DNA from: Alphaproteobacteria bacterium
GTDB lineage: Bacteria > Pseudomonadota > Alphaproteobacteria > Micavibrionales > Micavibrionaceae
Reading direction: 5' to 3'
DNA length: 35,703 nt
Assembly (NCBI GenBank): GCA_023150415.1
Contig: JAKLKY010000017.1
Location: 1 to 35,703, forward strand
The notes under the pieces were generated by a model that saw only the letters and a list, made by a program, of their open reading frames with translations, was not told the DNA's origin and did no database searches. Every line of letters begins with the position of its first letter. Position 1 is the stretch's first letter. Shown one piece after another: positions 25,957-34,858 of this stretch. The translations under genes were made by a program, and so were the position numbers.

Positions 25957-26835
25957 CTACGCACGCACCCGTGCCGCATACGCATCCATGATTTTTTTGA
26001 CCATCGGGCCGTTGATAAATTTTCGCTCATCAATCTGCACGACGGGTGTGATTTCGGCGGCGGTGCCAGTGAGGAACACTTCCTGCGCTTTGCGAATTTC
26101 CTTTGGCTTGATGCGCCGCACTTTGGTTTTGATGCCGAGATCGGCCGCGATTTCGAGCACGGTCTGGCGTGTGATGCCGTCGAGGAAGCGGTCGGCAATC
26201 GGTGTGTGCAGCGTATCGCCCATGACGAAGAAGATATTGGCCGCCGTTGATTCCGCGACGTAGCCTTCGTAATCGAGCATAAAGGCGTCGTCGAAGCCTT
26301 TGTCTTTGGCCTCGAGTTTCGCGAGGACGCTGAGGTTATACAGGCTCGACGCTTTGCTGGCGATGGGGGCGGAATTGGGATTGGGCTTGCGCCAGCTGAC
26401 CGAGCATAATCTTAGACCGTTGGCGCGCAGCCAATCGCCGTAATAGGCGCCCATCTCCCACGCTGCGACGGCGAAATGCGGCAGGGTGCCGGAAGGGTCG
26501 ACGCCTGCTTGCTCCGCCCCGCGCCAGACGGCGGCGCGGATATAGGCGTTGGAAAGGTTGTTGGCTTTCAGGACTTCCATTTTGATGCGGTCGATTTCAT
26601 CCACCGGCATGCTGCTGAAGGGGATGCGGATGATCTCTGCCGAGCGCAGGAGGCGCTGGGAATGCTGGGTGGATTTGAAGATTTTTCCCTGATAGGCGCG
26701 CTCCCCCTCGAACACCAGCGTCCCGTAATGCAAAGCGTGGGTGAGGTAATGCGTCTTAGCCTCGCGCCAAGGCACCATGCGGCCATCCATCCAGATGAAT
26801 CCGTCGCGGTCATAAAAGGGGAGTTTTTTTTCCAT
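25957..26835 (-). CDS. ilvE: Branched-chain amino acid aminotransferase
   Basis: A fold-type IV PLP enzyme that carries out the last transamination of Val, Leu and Ile synthesis. Marks in the 292-residue protein are WMDGRMVPWREAKTHYLTHALHYG, VFEGERAY near residues 41-48, the lysine of PIASKASSLYNLS as the likely PLP Schiff base, LDYEGYVAESTAANIFFV and the C-terminal FLTGTAAEITPVVQID. Length is normal. No ribosome binding site is visible upstream of the ATG at 26835. It is divergent from the two-component genes; the 151-nt gap between holds a hairpin. Confidence 0.95.
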   Translation of the reverse strand: MEKKLPFYDRDGFIWMDGRMVPWREAKTHYLTHALHYGTLVFEGERAYQGKIFKSTQHSQRLLRSAEIIRIPFSSMPVDEIDRIKMEVLKANNLSNAYIRAAVWRGAEQAGVDPSGTLPHFAVAAWEMGAYYGDWLRANGLRLCSVSWRKPNPNSAPIASKASSLYNLSVLAKLEAKDKGFDDAFMLDYEGYVAESTAANIFFVMGDTLHTPIADRFLDGITRQTVLEIAADLGIKTKVRRIKPKEIRKAQEVFLTGTAAEITPVVQIDERKFINGPMVKKIMDAYAARVRA

Positions 26836-26904
26836 GGAGAGAAATCAAGTTTTTTTACAGTGTAGCATAAATTCATAATTTATATAGTCATACCATAGAG
26901 CCAT

Positions 26905-26936
26905 ACCGGGGACGGTACTTAAACTCCGTGCCCGGT
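26905..26936. repeat. Diverged GGGGACGG hairpin between ilvE and the response regulator
   Basis: ACCGGG pairs with CCCGGT and ACGG with CCGT around one G-G mismatch, with a 10-nt loop. It keeps the GGGGACGG core of the family but has extended outer arms and a decayed inner stem. It lies between divergent genes, so it is not a terminator for either; it sits about 50 nt before the response regulator ATG. Confidence 0.65.
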
Positions 26937-26986
26937 AAAGGGTTTATCCTGGTTCCCGCATGAAAAAAAATGTGTAAAGTGAGGCC

Positions 26987-27709
26987 ATGAACAAGACGCA
27001 TGAAACTTATGAATCCCGGCCGCATGTTCTGGTGGTCGATGACGACCGAAGGTTGTGCGACCTGGTGAGCCGGTATTTAAACGAGCAAGGCTTTGTCTGC
27101 GCCGCGGTGCAAGGCGCGGATGAGGCGTTTCAGGTTCTGGAGCGGCTGGATTTCGACGCGCTGGTGGTGGATGTGATGATGCCCGGTATGACGGGGCTGG
27201 AATTTTCCGGCGCGCTGCGGCAGCGCGGACAGAATGTGCCGGTGCTGTTCCTAACGGCGCTGGGCGAGGTGGATGACCGTATTCGTGGGCTGGAGGCGGG
27301 TGGCGACGATTACCTGCCCAAGCCGTTCGAGCCGAAGGAGCTGGTGCTGCGCCTGCAGGCGATTTTGCGTCGCGCGATGACGCAGCGCGCGCGCACGCGC
27401 GAGATATGGATCGGGCCGTGGCAATTCCTGCCCGAGCAGGAGCAGCTGGCCGACGCCGATAGGGCTGTGTATCTGACGGCGATGGAAGTTGCGTTGCTGC
27501 GCGCACTGGCGGCGCAGCCCGGCGTGGCGGTGAGCCGTGAAATATTGGCCGAAGCGTGCGGATTAAAAGGGCAGGAACGCGCGGTGGATGTGCATGTCAC
27601 GCGCCTGCGCCGCAAGATCGAGACGAATACGCGCCATCCCCGTTATCTGCAGACGGTACGCGGCAAGGGGTATCTCTTGCGTATTGGGCATGCGCGGGAG
27701 GACACATAG
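26987..27709 (+). CDS. OmpR-family response regulator
   Basis: A 240-residue regulator with a receiver domain (about 12-125) and a winged-helix DNA-binding domain (about 143-235). The receiver has the acidic pair D18-D19, phospho-acceptor D62 in VVDVMMPGMTG, T90 and K112 in YLPKPFEP, so it should be fully functional. The effector domain shows LTAMEVALLRALAAQPG, DVHVTRLRRKIE and TVRGKGYLLR. The downstream kinase starts 3 nt after the stop, so they form a pair. The stimulus is unknown; the pair resembles EnvZ/OmpR-type systems of Alphaproteobacteria. Confidence 0.95.
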   Translation: MNKTHETYESRPHVLVVDDDRRLCDLVSRYLNEQGFVCAAVQGADEAFQVLERLDFDALVVDVMMPGMTGLEFSGALRQRGQNVPVLFLTALGEVDDRIRGLEAGGDDYLPKPFEPKELVLRLQAILRRAMTQRARTREIWIGPWQFLPEQEQLADADRAVYLTAMEVALLRALAAQPGVAVSREILAEACGLKGQERAVDVHVTRLRRKIETNTRHPRYLQTVRGKGYLLRIGHAREDT

Positions 27710-27711
27710 CC

Positions 27712-29040
27712 ATGCGCATCAAGGATTTTCTGCCGCGCGGATTGATGGGCCGTTCTGTGCTGATTGTCTTGATCCCGATATTGCTGTTGCAGATCATCAC
27801 CGTTTATGTTTTTTTCGATCGGCACTGGAACCGCATCACCAGCCGTTTGTCCTATGCTGTGGCGGGGGAGATTGCCGTGATCGCACAGGCAACAGAGGAT
27901 GATGACAATCCCAAGAACCTTGAGCGGCTGATCGGTTACACCGCGCAAAATCTGGATTTGCTGATCAGCTATCAACCGCAGGAAACACTGGCGGCGCAGG
28001 CCGATCCCGTGCAGGCGAATAATTTGTGGGATGCGTTGGTTGCTAATCTTTTGAAATCAAAGCTGGAAGGGGCACTAAGGCGGCCTTTCCGCTTGCATGT
28101 CGATCTCGAGAATAAATGGGTGCATGTCGGTGTCCAGTTGCAAGAGGGTGTGCTTTCCGTTTCCTTCCCGCAGAGCCGTTTGTATTCATCGTCGGGCTAT
28201 ATTTTCCTGTTATGGATGTTCGGGATTTCGCTGGTTCTGGTGATCCTGGCGATGATTTTCATGCGCAATCAGATCCGCCCCATTTTGCGTCTGGCGGTGG
28301 CGGCGGAGCGTTTTGGCAAGGGGCGCGACGTGCCGACCTTCCGGCCGCAAGGCGCGCGCGAGGTTCGGCAAGCGGCACAAGCTTTCATCGACATGCAGCG
28401 GCGCATCAAGCGTCAGGTTGAGCAGCGCACGGCAATGCTGGCCGGCGTATCGCATGATTTACGCACGCCGCTAACACGCCTGAAATTGCAGTTGGCGATG
28501 ATGCCAGCGGGCCAGGATGTTGATCTGATGAAGGGCGATATCGCGGAGATGGAGCGCATGATTGCGGGTTATCTCGATTTCGTGCGCGGCGAGGGGGATG
28601 AAATTCCCGTTGCCATGAATATCGGTGAAATTATGAGTAGCGTTGTGGAGTCCGCGCGGCGGCAGGGGTTGATCGTGAATTATGAGGGGGCAGGCGCGGA
28701 GACGGTTTTAATGCTGCGCCCCCTGGCGATGGAACGCGCGCTGGGAAATATTTTGGGCAATGCGGCCAAATACGCCAAGGCAGCGCAAGTGGCGCTGTTT
28801 GTCAATGATGGACGGCTGCATATTCAGGTGGATGATGACGGACCCGGCATTCCACCTGATGCTTATGACGACGTGTTCCGGCCCTTTTTCCGGCTTGATC
28901 CGTCGCGCAACCCGGAGACAGGCGGCGTGGGGCTGGGCCTGCCGATCGCAGCGGATATCATCCATAGCCATGGCGGCAGCATCAGCCTGAGCGCTTCGCC
29001 GCTCGGGGGGTTGCGCGTACTGGTGCGGTTGCCGTTGTAA
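27712..29040 (+). CDS. EnvZ-type sensor histidine kinase
   Basis: The frame is open back to 27556, but the ATG at 27712, 3 nt after the response regulator stop, gives a normal 442-residue kinase. Transmembrane helices lie at about 13-36 and 162-184 and enclose a periplasmic domain of about 125 residues. A HAMP linker follows, with the phospho-accepting H248 in GVSHDLRTPLTRLK, N-box NILGNAAKYA at about 346-355, DDGPGI at 375-380 and GVGLGL at 405-410. All catalytic boxes are intact. A GGGGACACAT hairpin ends the unit. Confidence 0.95.
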   Translation: MRIKDFLPRGLMGRSVLIVLIPILLLQIITVYVFFDRHWNRITSRLSYAVAGEIAVIAQATEDDDNPKNLERLIGYTAQNLDLLISYQPQETLAAQADPVQANNLWDALVANLLKSKLEGALRRPFRLHVDLENKWVHVGVQLQEGVLSVSFPQSRLYSSSGYIFLLWMFGISLVLVILAMIFMRNQIRPILRLAVAAERFGKGRDVPTFRPQGAREVRQAAQAFIDMQRRIKRQVEQRTAMLAGVSHDLRTPLTRLKLQLAMMPAGQDVDLMKGDIAEMERMIAGYLDFVRGEGDEIPVAMNIGEIMSSVVESARRQGLIVNYEGAGAETVLMLRPLAMERALGNILGNAAKYAKAAQVALFVNDGRLHIQVDDDGPGIPPDAYDDVFRPFFRLDPSRNPETGGVGLGLPIAADIIHSHGGSISLSASPLGGLRVLVRLPL

Positions 29041-29058
29041 CAAAGCAGGTAACAAAAA

Positions 29059-29085
29059 GGGGACACATTAATCTTATGTGTCCCC
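29059..29085. repeat. GGGGACACAT hairpin after the kinase gene
   Basis: GGGGACACAT pairs perfectly with ATGTGTCCCC across 7 nt. It lies between the convergent kinase and phasin genes and is preceded by GGTAACAAAAA, a context shared with the copy at 35401-35424. Probably a bidirectional terminator as well as a repeat. Confidence 0.8.
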
Positions 29086-29113
29086 GTTCTTCATTCGTAT
29101 TCAGTTTTATCTT

Positions 29114-29584
29114 TCAAGCCGCCTTTTTCTTGCTGCTCGTGGTTTTTGCAAGCGCGGATTTGATCTCTGTCAAAGTCGCGCTCACGCGCTTGTTAATGAT
29201 CTCAGAGGCTTCATCATTGGATTCCTTAATAATGTCCGAAAGTTCTTTCATGCTTTTAACGGTACGCTCATAGGCCGTTTTGAACGCATCGGCATTTTTG
29301 GAAATTTTCTCCTCAGGTGTGCCTTCGGTCAAAAGCTCACGCGCCAGATTGGAATGATCTTCGACCATTTGCCGCAGGATTTCTGTCTGACGTTGTGCGA
29401 TCGTCTGGATATTTTCAAAAGCGACTTCCTGCGCTTCCGTCAGTGCCTGCGCATTTTTGCGCTGCGTTTCCAGGAAATCTTTGAGCTCAAAGGGCATGGT
29501 TTTGAAGTTCTCAAAGAGCTTGCTGAAATCGCTTTGCGAGATGAAATCGGTGAAGGGATTGCTCTGGGCAGATTTCTGCGACAT
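29114..29584 (-). CDS. Phasin family protein
   Basis: The frame is open to an ATG at 29641, but the ATG at 29584 has GGAG 6 nt upstream and gives a typical 156-residue phasin starting MSQKSAQSNPFTDF. The protein is one long amphipathic helical region: FSKLFENFKTMPFELKDFLETQRKN, QTIAQRQTEILRQMVEDHS and FKTAYERTVKSMKELSDI, with the Lys/Ala-rich end SSKKKAA. Phasins coat polyhydroxyalkanoate granules, but many alphaproteobacterial family members occur without PHA synthesis. No pha gene is in the window. Confidence 0.85.
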   Translation of the reverse strand: MSQKSAQSNPFTDFISQSDFSKLFENFKTMPFELKDFLETQRKNAQALTEAQEVAFENIQTIAQRQTEILRQMVEDHSNLARELLTEGTPEEKISKNADAFKTAYERTVKSMKELSDIIKESNDEASEIINKRVSATLTEIKSALAKTTSSKKKAA

Positions 29585-29738
29585 GGGAAACTCCAACAGG
29601 TTAAAGGTTTTTTTCGAAGGGAAGGGAAAACACACAGCCATGGAAATATACCCCTTTTGTCATTGGTTTTGAAGTAAAAATAGAAGGTTAGCTCTATTTT
29701 ATCGAAATTTTAACCATTTCTCGGCATGATAGCGCGTG

Positions 29739-29761
29739 AAACCCTTGTGGAACAGGGGTTT
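29739..29761. promoter_or_regulatory. Hairpin/palindrome just upstream of the large kinase gene
   Basis: AAACCCTTGT pairs with ACAGGGGTTT over 10 bp (one G-T pair) around a 3-nt loop. It lies 19 nt before the ATG at 29781, where a terminator would have no purpose, so an operator or a leader structure controlling translation is more likely. No ribosome binding site is visible between it and the ATG. Confidence 0.35.
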
Positions 29762-29780
29762 ATGACCTGAACGCTGATGT

Positions 29781-32375
29781 ATGCCTTGGCTTGCTCTAAT
29801 GACCCACCCGCCTGCTGCCTCGCCGCCTGCGCAAAAATCCGCCCTTTTTAGAAGTCTGGCGGCTGCGGTTTTGTTCGCAATTATCGGTGCAGGTCTTAGC
29901 ATTTTTGCCACGGTGACGATGCAGGTCACGGTGGCCAATATGATCAAGAAAGATTACCAGATCACAGCCGCCAGCACGGCAGAAGCGATGTCCAAGGGTT
30001 TAGGTGGTCTGGATCGCTCGATCGAGACTGTCGCGATGATTTTCGCGCTAGCGGAGGAGGCCGATTTAGATATTCTGGATAAAGAAATTCGCGAAACAAT
30101 TCCAAGTCTGAAATCCTTTGAACAAATTCTCATCATCACGCCGCAGGGCCAGGATCAAGATCAATGGGCGTTTCGTGATATTCGCCCGGCTGGCACGATC
30201 GCCGGCAAAGGCGCGGGCTATCAGATCCGGGTTGGTAAGACCTTGATGGAGACCATTCAAGCACAGACCACGCCTTCGCTGTTGATTGATGCGGGCTTGT
30301 TTGAGAGCAAGGCCAGCAATGACACGGAACGTGCGCAGCGCGCGCCATTTGCATTTATTCGCGCGATTACAAGCAGCAAAGGAAGGCCAGGTTATATCGT
30401 CGGTGTTACCCATGCCGGGGTGGTGATGGATGAGGCCTGGGCAGCCCTAACGCCCCGTATTGCGCGTATCACCATCCGCGATGTGCAAAGCGGTCAGCAA
30501 GTATTCCATAGCGAACAAAGCATCACGAACGCGGGCACTGCAGAAGGATATGAAGATCAGGTTTTTGACTTTCGCGTCGGCAAGAATGTTTGGGAAATAC
30601 GCATGGGGTTCATCAAGGATGACAAGATTTTATTCCTTGAGCGTATGCCTTCGATCATCTTTGCATTCGGGATTTTGCTGACTCTGGCCGGATTTCTTTA
30701 TGTGCTGAATTATCAGCAGCACACGATTAAGTTGCGCACAGTGAATACGGCGCTGGGTGAGAAGAATGCGCAGCTAGAGAGTGAAATACGCCGCCGTAAT
30801 ATGATCTTCCGTAGACTTAAGCAGTCGGAGAACGATCATCGCACGATTATTGACTCGGTCAATGACATTATATTTGAGACAGATGCGCAGGGGCAGTTGC
30901 TGTTTCTCAATGCGGCCTGGAAAAACATTACTGGTTTTTCGCAAGAACAATCATTGGGCACATCCTTCTTCAGCATGCTGGTGGCTGCGGATCAGCAGCG
31001 ATTGCGACAGGATTTTGAAGGATTTGCCGCCGGGCAAAGAGCGCAGATGCGCGTCTTTACGCGCTTGCGAACGGCCAGTGGTGACTTTAGAGCGGTGGAG
31101 TTGGCGTTTTTGATGATCCGTCAAGATGATCAAAAAAATCCGCGCATTCTAGGAACCATAACAGATGTAGAAGAGCGCCGCCGTGTTGAGCGCGCGCTGA
31201 GCGAGGCCGAGAAAAAATACAGAACAATCGTGGAAAATGCCCCCAGTGGCATTTTCCAGCTCACGCCGGAGGGTATTTATTTGAGCGTTAATACCGCCTG
31301 CGCGCGGATTTTAGGCTATGACAGCGTTGATGAAATGATGCGCACAGTCAAAGATGCCAATGCGCAAGTCTATCATAATGCGCGCGAGCGCCAAGGCGTG
31401 TTGCGTGATCTGGAGCGGACGCGCCTTCCGGCGACCTATGAGATTCAGGCGCGTCGCCGCGATGGTCAAAGCATTTGGGTGCAAGAACATGTGCGTGCTG
31501 TGATGGATGATCAGGGGCATGTTCTTTATTATGAAGGCAGCATAGATGACATTCAGGCGCGCAAGGAAAGCGATCAGGCACTCCGGCAGGCGAAAATCCG
31601 ATCCGACCTTGCCAACCGCGCGAAGTCAGAATTTTTGGCCAATATGAGCCATGAGTTACGCACACCGCTGAATGCGATTATAGGGTTTTCCGAGATCTTA
31701 AGAAGCGAGGCCTTTGGCCCGCTGGGGCAGAAGGCTTATCGTGAATATGCAGATGATATTCATGAAAGCGGGCAGAACTTGCTCAAGATCATCAGCGAAA
31801 TTCTGGACATTTCAAAGATCGAAGCCCATGAGCGCGTTCTCAACGAGAGTCTGCTTTCGGTTTCGGACACGGTTGCAAGCTGTCTTGAATTGATGGAGAA
31901 CAAGCTGCGTGCGAATGACTTGAACATTACGAATACGCTGGCCGATATGCCGTTGTTGGTGGCTGAAGAAGTGGCCTTCAAGCAGATCTTGATGAATTTG
32001 CTGTCCAACGCTATCAAGTTCACGCCGTGCGGTGGGCATATTACAATTTCTGGTGATCTGGGGCCGGATGGATCCTTGCGTTTGTCGATCACCGATACGG
32101 GCATCGGCCTTGATGCGCAGGAAATCGAGAAAGCGCTTTCGCCCTTTGGCCAGATCGATAACAGCGTAAACCGCAGCAACAAGGGCACCGGGTTGGGGTT
32201 AACGCTGGTGGATTCGCTGATCAGACTACATAGTGGACGGCTGGAAATTTTCTCGCAGAAGGGCATCGGCACAACCGTCACTGTTGTCTTCCCGCCGGAA
32301 CGGGTGATGAAACGAACGGAAAGCCTGACCCAGGTTGAAAAGACAACAGATAGTATCAGCAGTTCATCCGTGTAA
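29781..32375 (+). CDS. Membrane PAS-PAS histidine kinase, PleC/DivJ/PdhS-like
   Basis: An 864-residue kinase without a receiver. Helices at about 25-47 and 290-309 enclose a periplasmic sensor of about 240 residues. Two PAS domains follow (about 352-467 and 477-595). The HisKA core has H624 in NMSHELRTPLNAIIGFSEIL, then EAFGPLGQKAYREYADDI and ILDISKIEA, a pattern typical of the alphaproteobacterial PleC/DivJ/PdhS family that acts on DivK. The ATPase domain has NLLSNAIKFTP at about 739-749, TDTGIGL at 771-777 and GTGLGLTLV at 802-810. No partner regulator is adjacent. The ATG at 29799 is an alternative start. The last 12 nt overlap convergent recX. Confidence 0.93.
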   Translation: MPWLALMTHPPAASPPAQKSALFRSLAAAVLFAIIGAGLSIFATVTMQVTVANMIKKDYQITAASTAEAMSKGLGGLDRSIETVAMIFALAEEADLDILDKEIRETIPSLKSFEQILIITPQGQDQDQWAFRDIRPAGTIAGKGAGYQIRVGKTLMETIQAQTTPSLLIDAGLFESKASNDTERAQRAPFAFIRAITSSKGRPGYIVGVTHAGVVMDEAWAALTPRIARITIRDVQSGQQVFHSEQSITNAGTAEGYEDQVFDFRVGKNVWEIRMGFIKDDKILFLERMPSIIFAFGILLTLAGFLYVLNYQQHTIKLRTVNTALGEKNAQLESEIRRRNMIFRRLKQSENDHRTIIDSVNDIIFETDAQGQLLFLNAAWKNITGFSQEQSLGTSFFSMLVAADQQRLRQDFEGFAAGQRAQMRVFTRLRTASGDFRAVELAFLMIRQDDQKNPRILGTITDVEERRRVERALSEAEKKYRTIVENAPSGIFQLTPEGIYLSVNTACARILGYDSVDEMMRTVKDANAQVYHNARERQGVLRDLERTRLPATYEIQARRRDGQSIWVQEHVRAVMDDQGHVLYYEGSIDDIQARKESDQALRQAKIRSDLANRAKSEFLANMSHELRTPLNAIIGFSEILRSEAFGPLGQKAYREYADDIHESGQNLLKIISEILDISKIEAHERVLNESLLSVSDTVASCLELMENKLRANDLNITNTLADMPLLVAEEVAFKQILMNLLSNAIKFTPCGGHITISGDLGPDGSLRLSITDTGIGLDAQEIEKALSPFGQIDNSVNRSNKGTGLGLTLVDSLIRLHSGRLEIFSQKGIGTTVTVVFPPERVMKRTESLTQVEKTTDSISSSSV

Positions 32376-32930
32376 TTCCTCAAGATTTTCTGTCCGCAGC
32401 ACCTTGCGCGCAATATCATAGGAGAACCCTGCGCGCGCCATCTTTTGCAGATCTTTCATTTGATGCTGGGGTTCTGTATTCAGGCCAAGCTTTTTCTTGC
32501 GCGCAAACAAAAGCGCAGCGCGATATTCACCGTCTAAATCGGCATTTTGTTCTTCATCTGCCGCGTGCAAGGCCGATTCAATAGCAGCGGCGGACAATCC
32601 CTTGTGCATAAGCTTTTGCACGATCATGCTTTTTGAGCGACCCTGACGGCGCAGGGTAATGACCATGCCGCGCAGATACAAATCGTCATTCAAAAGCCCA
32701 CTTTGGAGGAATTTTTGTACGATCTCTTCGATCATCGCGCGGCAGGCCTCAAGATCCTGATCCTTGTGGTGGGCACAGGAGCGCTGTGCCTTACGAACCA
32801 GAACCTTGCGGAATTGGGCGGCGCTGGCGGCGTAACGCTGCAAATAATAAAGCCCCGCATTATGCAGATAAGACGGGGTGATTTTCTTCGGGATTTTCTT
32901 ACGGCCTGAGGCCGGGGGCTTGATCTTCAT
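32364..32930 (-). CDS. recX: RecX family regulatory protein
   Basis: RecX binds RecA filaments and limits their extension. The 188-residue protein shows the three-helix repeat pattern of the family: LHNAGLYYLQRYAASAAQFRKVLVRKA, FLQSGLLNDDLYLRGMVITLRRQGRSKSMIVQKLMHKGL, and the C-terminal LFARKKKLGL...MKDLQKMARAGFSYDIARKVL. The N-terminus is Lys-rich. recA is not in the window; separate placement of recA and recX is common in Alphaproteobacteria. No LexA-type box was found in its upstream region. It converges on the kinase gene with a 12-nt overlap. Confidence 0.9.
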   Translation of the reverse strand: MKIKPPASGRKKIPKKITPSYLHNAGLYYLQRYAASAAQFRKVLVRKAQRSCAHHKDQDLEACRAMIEEIVQKFLQSGLLNDDLYLRGMVITLRRQGRSKSMIVQKLMHKGLSAAAIESALHAADEEQNADLDGEYRAALLFARKKKLGLNTEPQHQMKDLQKMARAGFSYDIARKVLRTENLEELHG

Positions 32931-32986
32931 GCGCTGGCTGCTATTTGATAGGGCAGATTATGCCATCATTCACAGGGGAACGCACC

Positions 32987-33796
32987 ATGCCCGTTGAATT
33001 TTCTACGCCACCCGCACCGCGCCATATCGGTGTGGTGAACTTTATCGGGCTTTATACGCTGGTGAAGCGGGAGGTCGGGCGGTTTGTGAATGTCTATTTG
33101 CAGACGATTGTCGCACCTGTTGTGACCACTGTTTTGTATTATGCCATTTTTGCGCTGGCCTTCGGCGGGGAGGGGCGGCAAGTGGGCGGCGTTGCGTATA
33201 TGGAGTTTCTAGCGCCCGGTCTGATTATGATGGGCATGGCGCAGAATGCGTTTGCAAACACGTCGTCATCGCTGGTGATTGCAAAGATTCAGGGCAATAT
33301 TGTGGATTTGTTGATGCCACCGCTTTCGGAATTCGAGATTTTCACCGGATTTTTAATTGGTGCGCTCATTCGTGGCTTAACGGTCGGCCTCTGCACCGCG
33401 TTGACGATTGCGTTATTTGTGCCTCTGCATCTGCATGATCTGCCCATGATTTTGATCTATGCAACGCTGGGCACGATGATGATGGCTTCACTGGGTCTGG
33501 CGGCAGGGATATGGTCCGACAAGTTTGATCACATCGCCGCTGTGACCAATTTTCTGGTGACGCCTTTGACGTTTCTTTCCGGCACATTCTATGACATGCG
33601 TGATTTGCCACCCTTGTGGCAGGAACTGGCGCGTTACAATCCGTTCTACTACATGATTGACGGATTTCGCGGCGGTTTTTTGGCGGCCTATGATCACCCG
33701 CATGGCGTGGCCTTACTGACGCTGGTGACGGTTAATATCGCGTTGGCCGCGCTGGTGCTCGGGATGCTGCGTAGCGGCTATAAAATTAAGAGTTAA
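32987..33796 (+). CDS. ABC-2 type transporter permease
   Basis: The frame is open to 32945, but the ATG at 32987 has GGGGA about 7 nt upstream and gives 269 residues. The protein has a short cytoplasmic start, LVKREVGRFVNVYLQTIVAPVVTTVLYYAIF as the first span, and about six hydrophobic segments, with the ABC-2 signature region near LTFLSGTFYDMRDLPPLWQELARYNPFYYMIDGFR. It resembles the YadH/NodJ group of exporters. No ATPase gene is adjacent, so its partner must be encoded outside the window. Substrate unknown. Confidence 0.9.
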   Translation: MPVEFSTPPAPRHIGVVNFIGLYTLVKREVGRFVNVYLQTIVAPVVTTVLYYAIFALAFGGEGRQVGGVAYMEFLAPGLIMMGMAQNAFANTSSSLVIAKIQGNIVDLLMPPLSEFEIFTGFLIGALIRGLTVGLCTALTIALFVPLHLHDLPMILIYATLGTMMMASLGLAAGIWSDKFDHIAAVTNFLVTPLTFLSGTFYDMRDLPPLWQELARYNPFYYMIDGFRGGFLAAYDHPHGVALLTLVTVNIALAALVLGMLRSGYKIKS

Positions 33797-33825
33797 TTGC
33801 GCATTTTTATGATAAAATTAGGGGG

Positions 33826-34767
33826 ATGATTGTGGATGATGACAGTGTTCTGCCCTTTCAGCTAGAAAGCTCGCGTTTGCGCGGGCGCATTGTGCATCTG
33901 GGGCCAGCGCTGGATTCCATTTTAACCCCGCATGGCTATCCTGAGGCGGTTGCGCATCTGGTGGCAGAGACCGCGACAATGGTTGTTTTGCTGTCGTCCA
34001 TGTTGAAATATCAAGGGATTTTTACTCTGCAGGCCAAGGGGGATGGCCCGATCAGTATGCTGGTGGCCGATATTACTTCGGCCGGCGATATGCGCGCCTG
34101 CGCCAGCTTTGATCCCGAGCGTCTGTCCCATGCGCAAGAACAGCTGGCGGCGCTGAGTTTTGATGAAAGCGCCCAGAACCATCTGGCGCAATATCTGGGG
34201 CGGGGGTATATGGCGTTTACCGTTGATCAGGGATCGCACACAGACCGCTATCAGGGTATTGTTGAATTAAAGGGCGCGTCGCTGGTGGATTGCGTTCAGC
34301 ATTATTTCACGCAGTCCGAGCAGATCGGAACCGGTATCGTCATGGCCGTGGGCAAGCGCGATGGGCATTGGCGCGCGGGCGGGATTATGCTTCAGCATAT
34401 GCCTGAGGATCAGAAAAATCCGCAAGCGGGGCGCGGCAACGTCGAAGAGGACGACTGGCGGCGGGCGATGGTGTTACTTCAGACCTGCCGCAGCGATGAA
34501 TTGCTGGCAGCCGATTTACCCCCGCGCGATCTTCTGCGCCGCTTGTTTCATGAAGAGGGTGTGCGCGTCTATACGCCCTTGCGCATTCATCAATCCTGTC
34601 GCTGCACGCGCGAGCGGGTAGAGAATGTTTTGCGCACGCTCGATCCCGAAGACCTGGCGCAAATGCAAACACCGCAGGGGCGCTTGCAGGTGACGTGCGA
34701 ATTCTGCAGCCAAAGCTATGATTTTGACCCCGCGCCGTTTTTAGCGCAGAATGGGATCCAAAGTTAG
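33826..34767 (+). CDS. hslO: Redox-regulated chaperone Hsp33
   Basis: Hsp33 is a holdase activated by oxidation and unfolding. The 313-residue protein has the N-terminal substrate domain (residues 10-190, with GPISMLVADITSAGDMRACASF near 74-95) and a C-terminal redox switch with the four zinc cysteines C258 and C260 (QSCRCTRER) and C291 and C294 (VTCEFCSQSY). The middle linker between about 195 and 250 is intact. No strong ribosome binding site: the ATG follows AATTAGGGGG closely. It lies 29 nt after the permease gene and may be co-transcribed. Confidence 0.96.
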   Translation: MIVDDDSVLPFQLESSRLRGRIVHLGPALDSILTPHGYPEAVAHLVAETATMVVLLSSMLKYQGIFTLQAKGDGPISMLVADITSAGDMRACASFDPERLSHAQEQLAALSFDESAQNHLAQYLGRGYMAFTVDQGSHTDRYQGIVELKGASLVDCVQHYFTQSEQIGTGIVMAVGKRDGHWRAGGIMLQHMPEDQKNPQAGRGNVEEDDWRRAMVLLQTCRSDELLAADLPPRDLLRRLFHEEGVRVYTPLRIHQSCRCTRERVENVLRTLDPEDLAQMQTPQGRLQVTCEFCSQSYDFDPAPFLAQNGIQS

Positions 34768-34858
34768 TTTTCAAATGTATTTCCTAGAAGGCACGAAGAC
34801 ACCAGGCAATCAATGCTTTGGGCTTGTTCTGTGATTTTTGTGAAGAGGAAGAGGAAAA

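Noticed and set aside
26919-27506. 195-codon minus-strand frame
   Set aside because: Antisense to the response regulator; Ala/Pro/Arg-rich shadow typical of GC-rich DNA.
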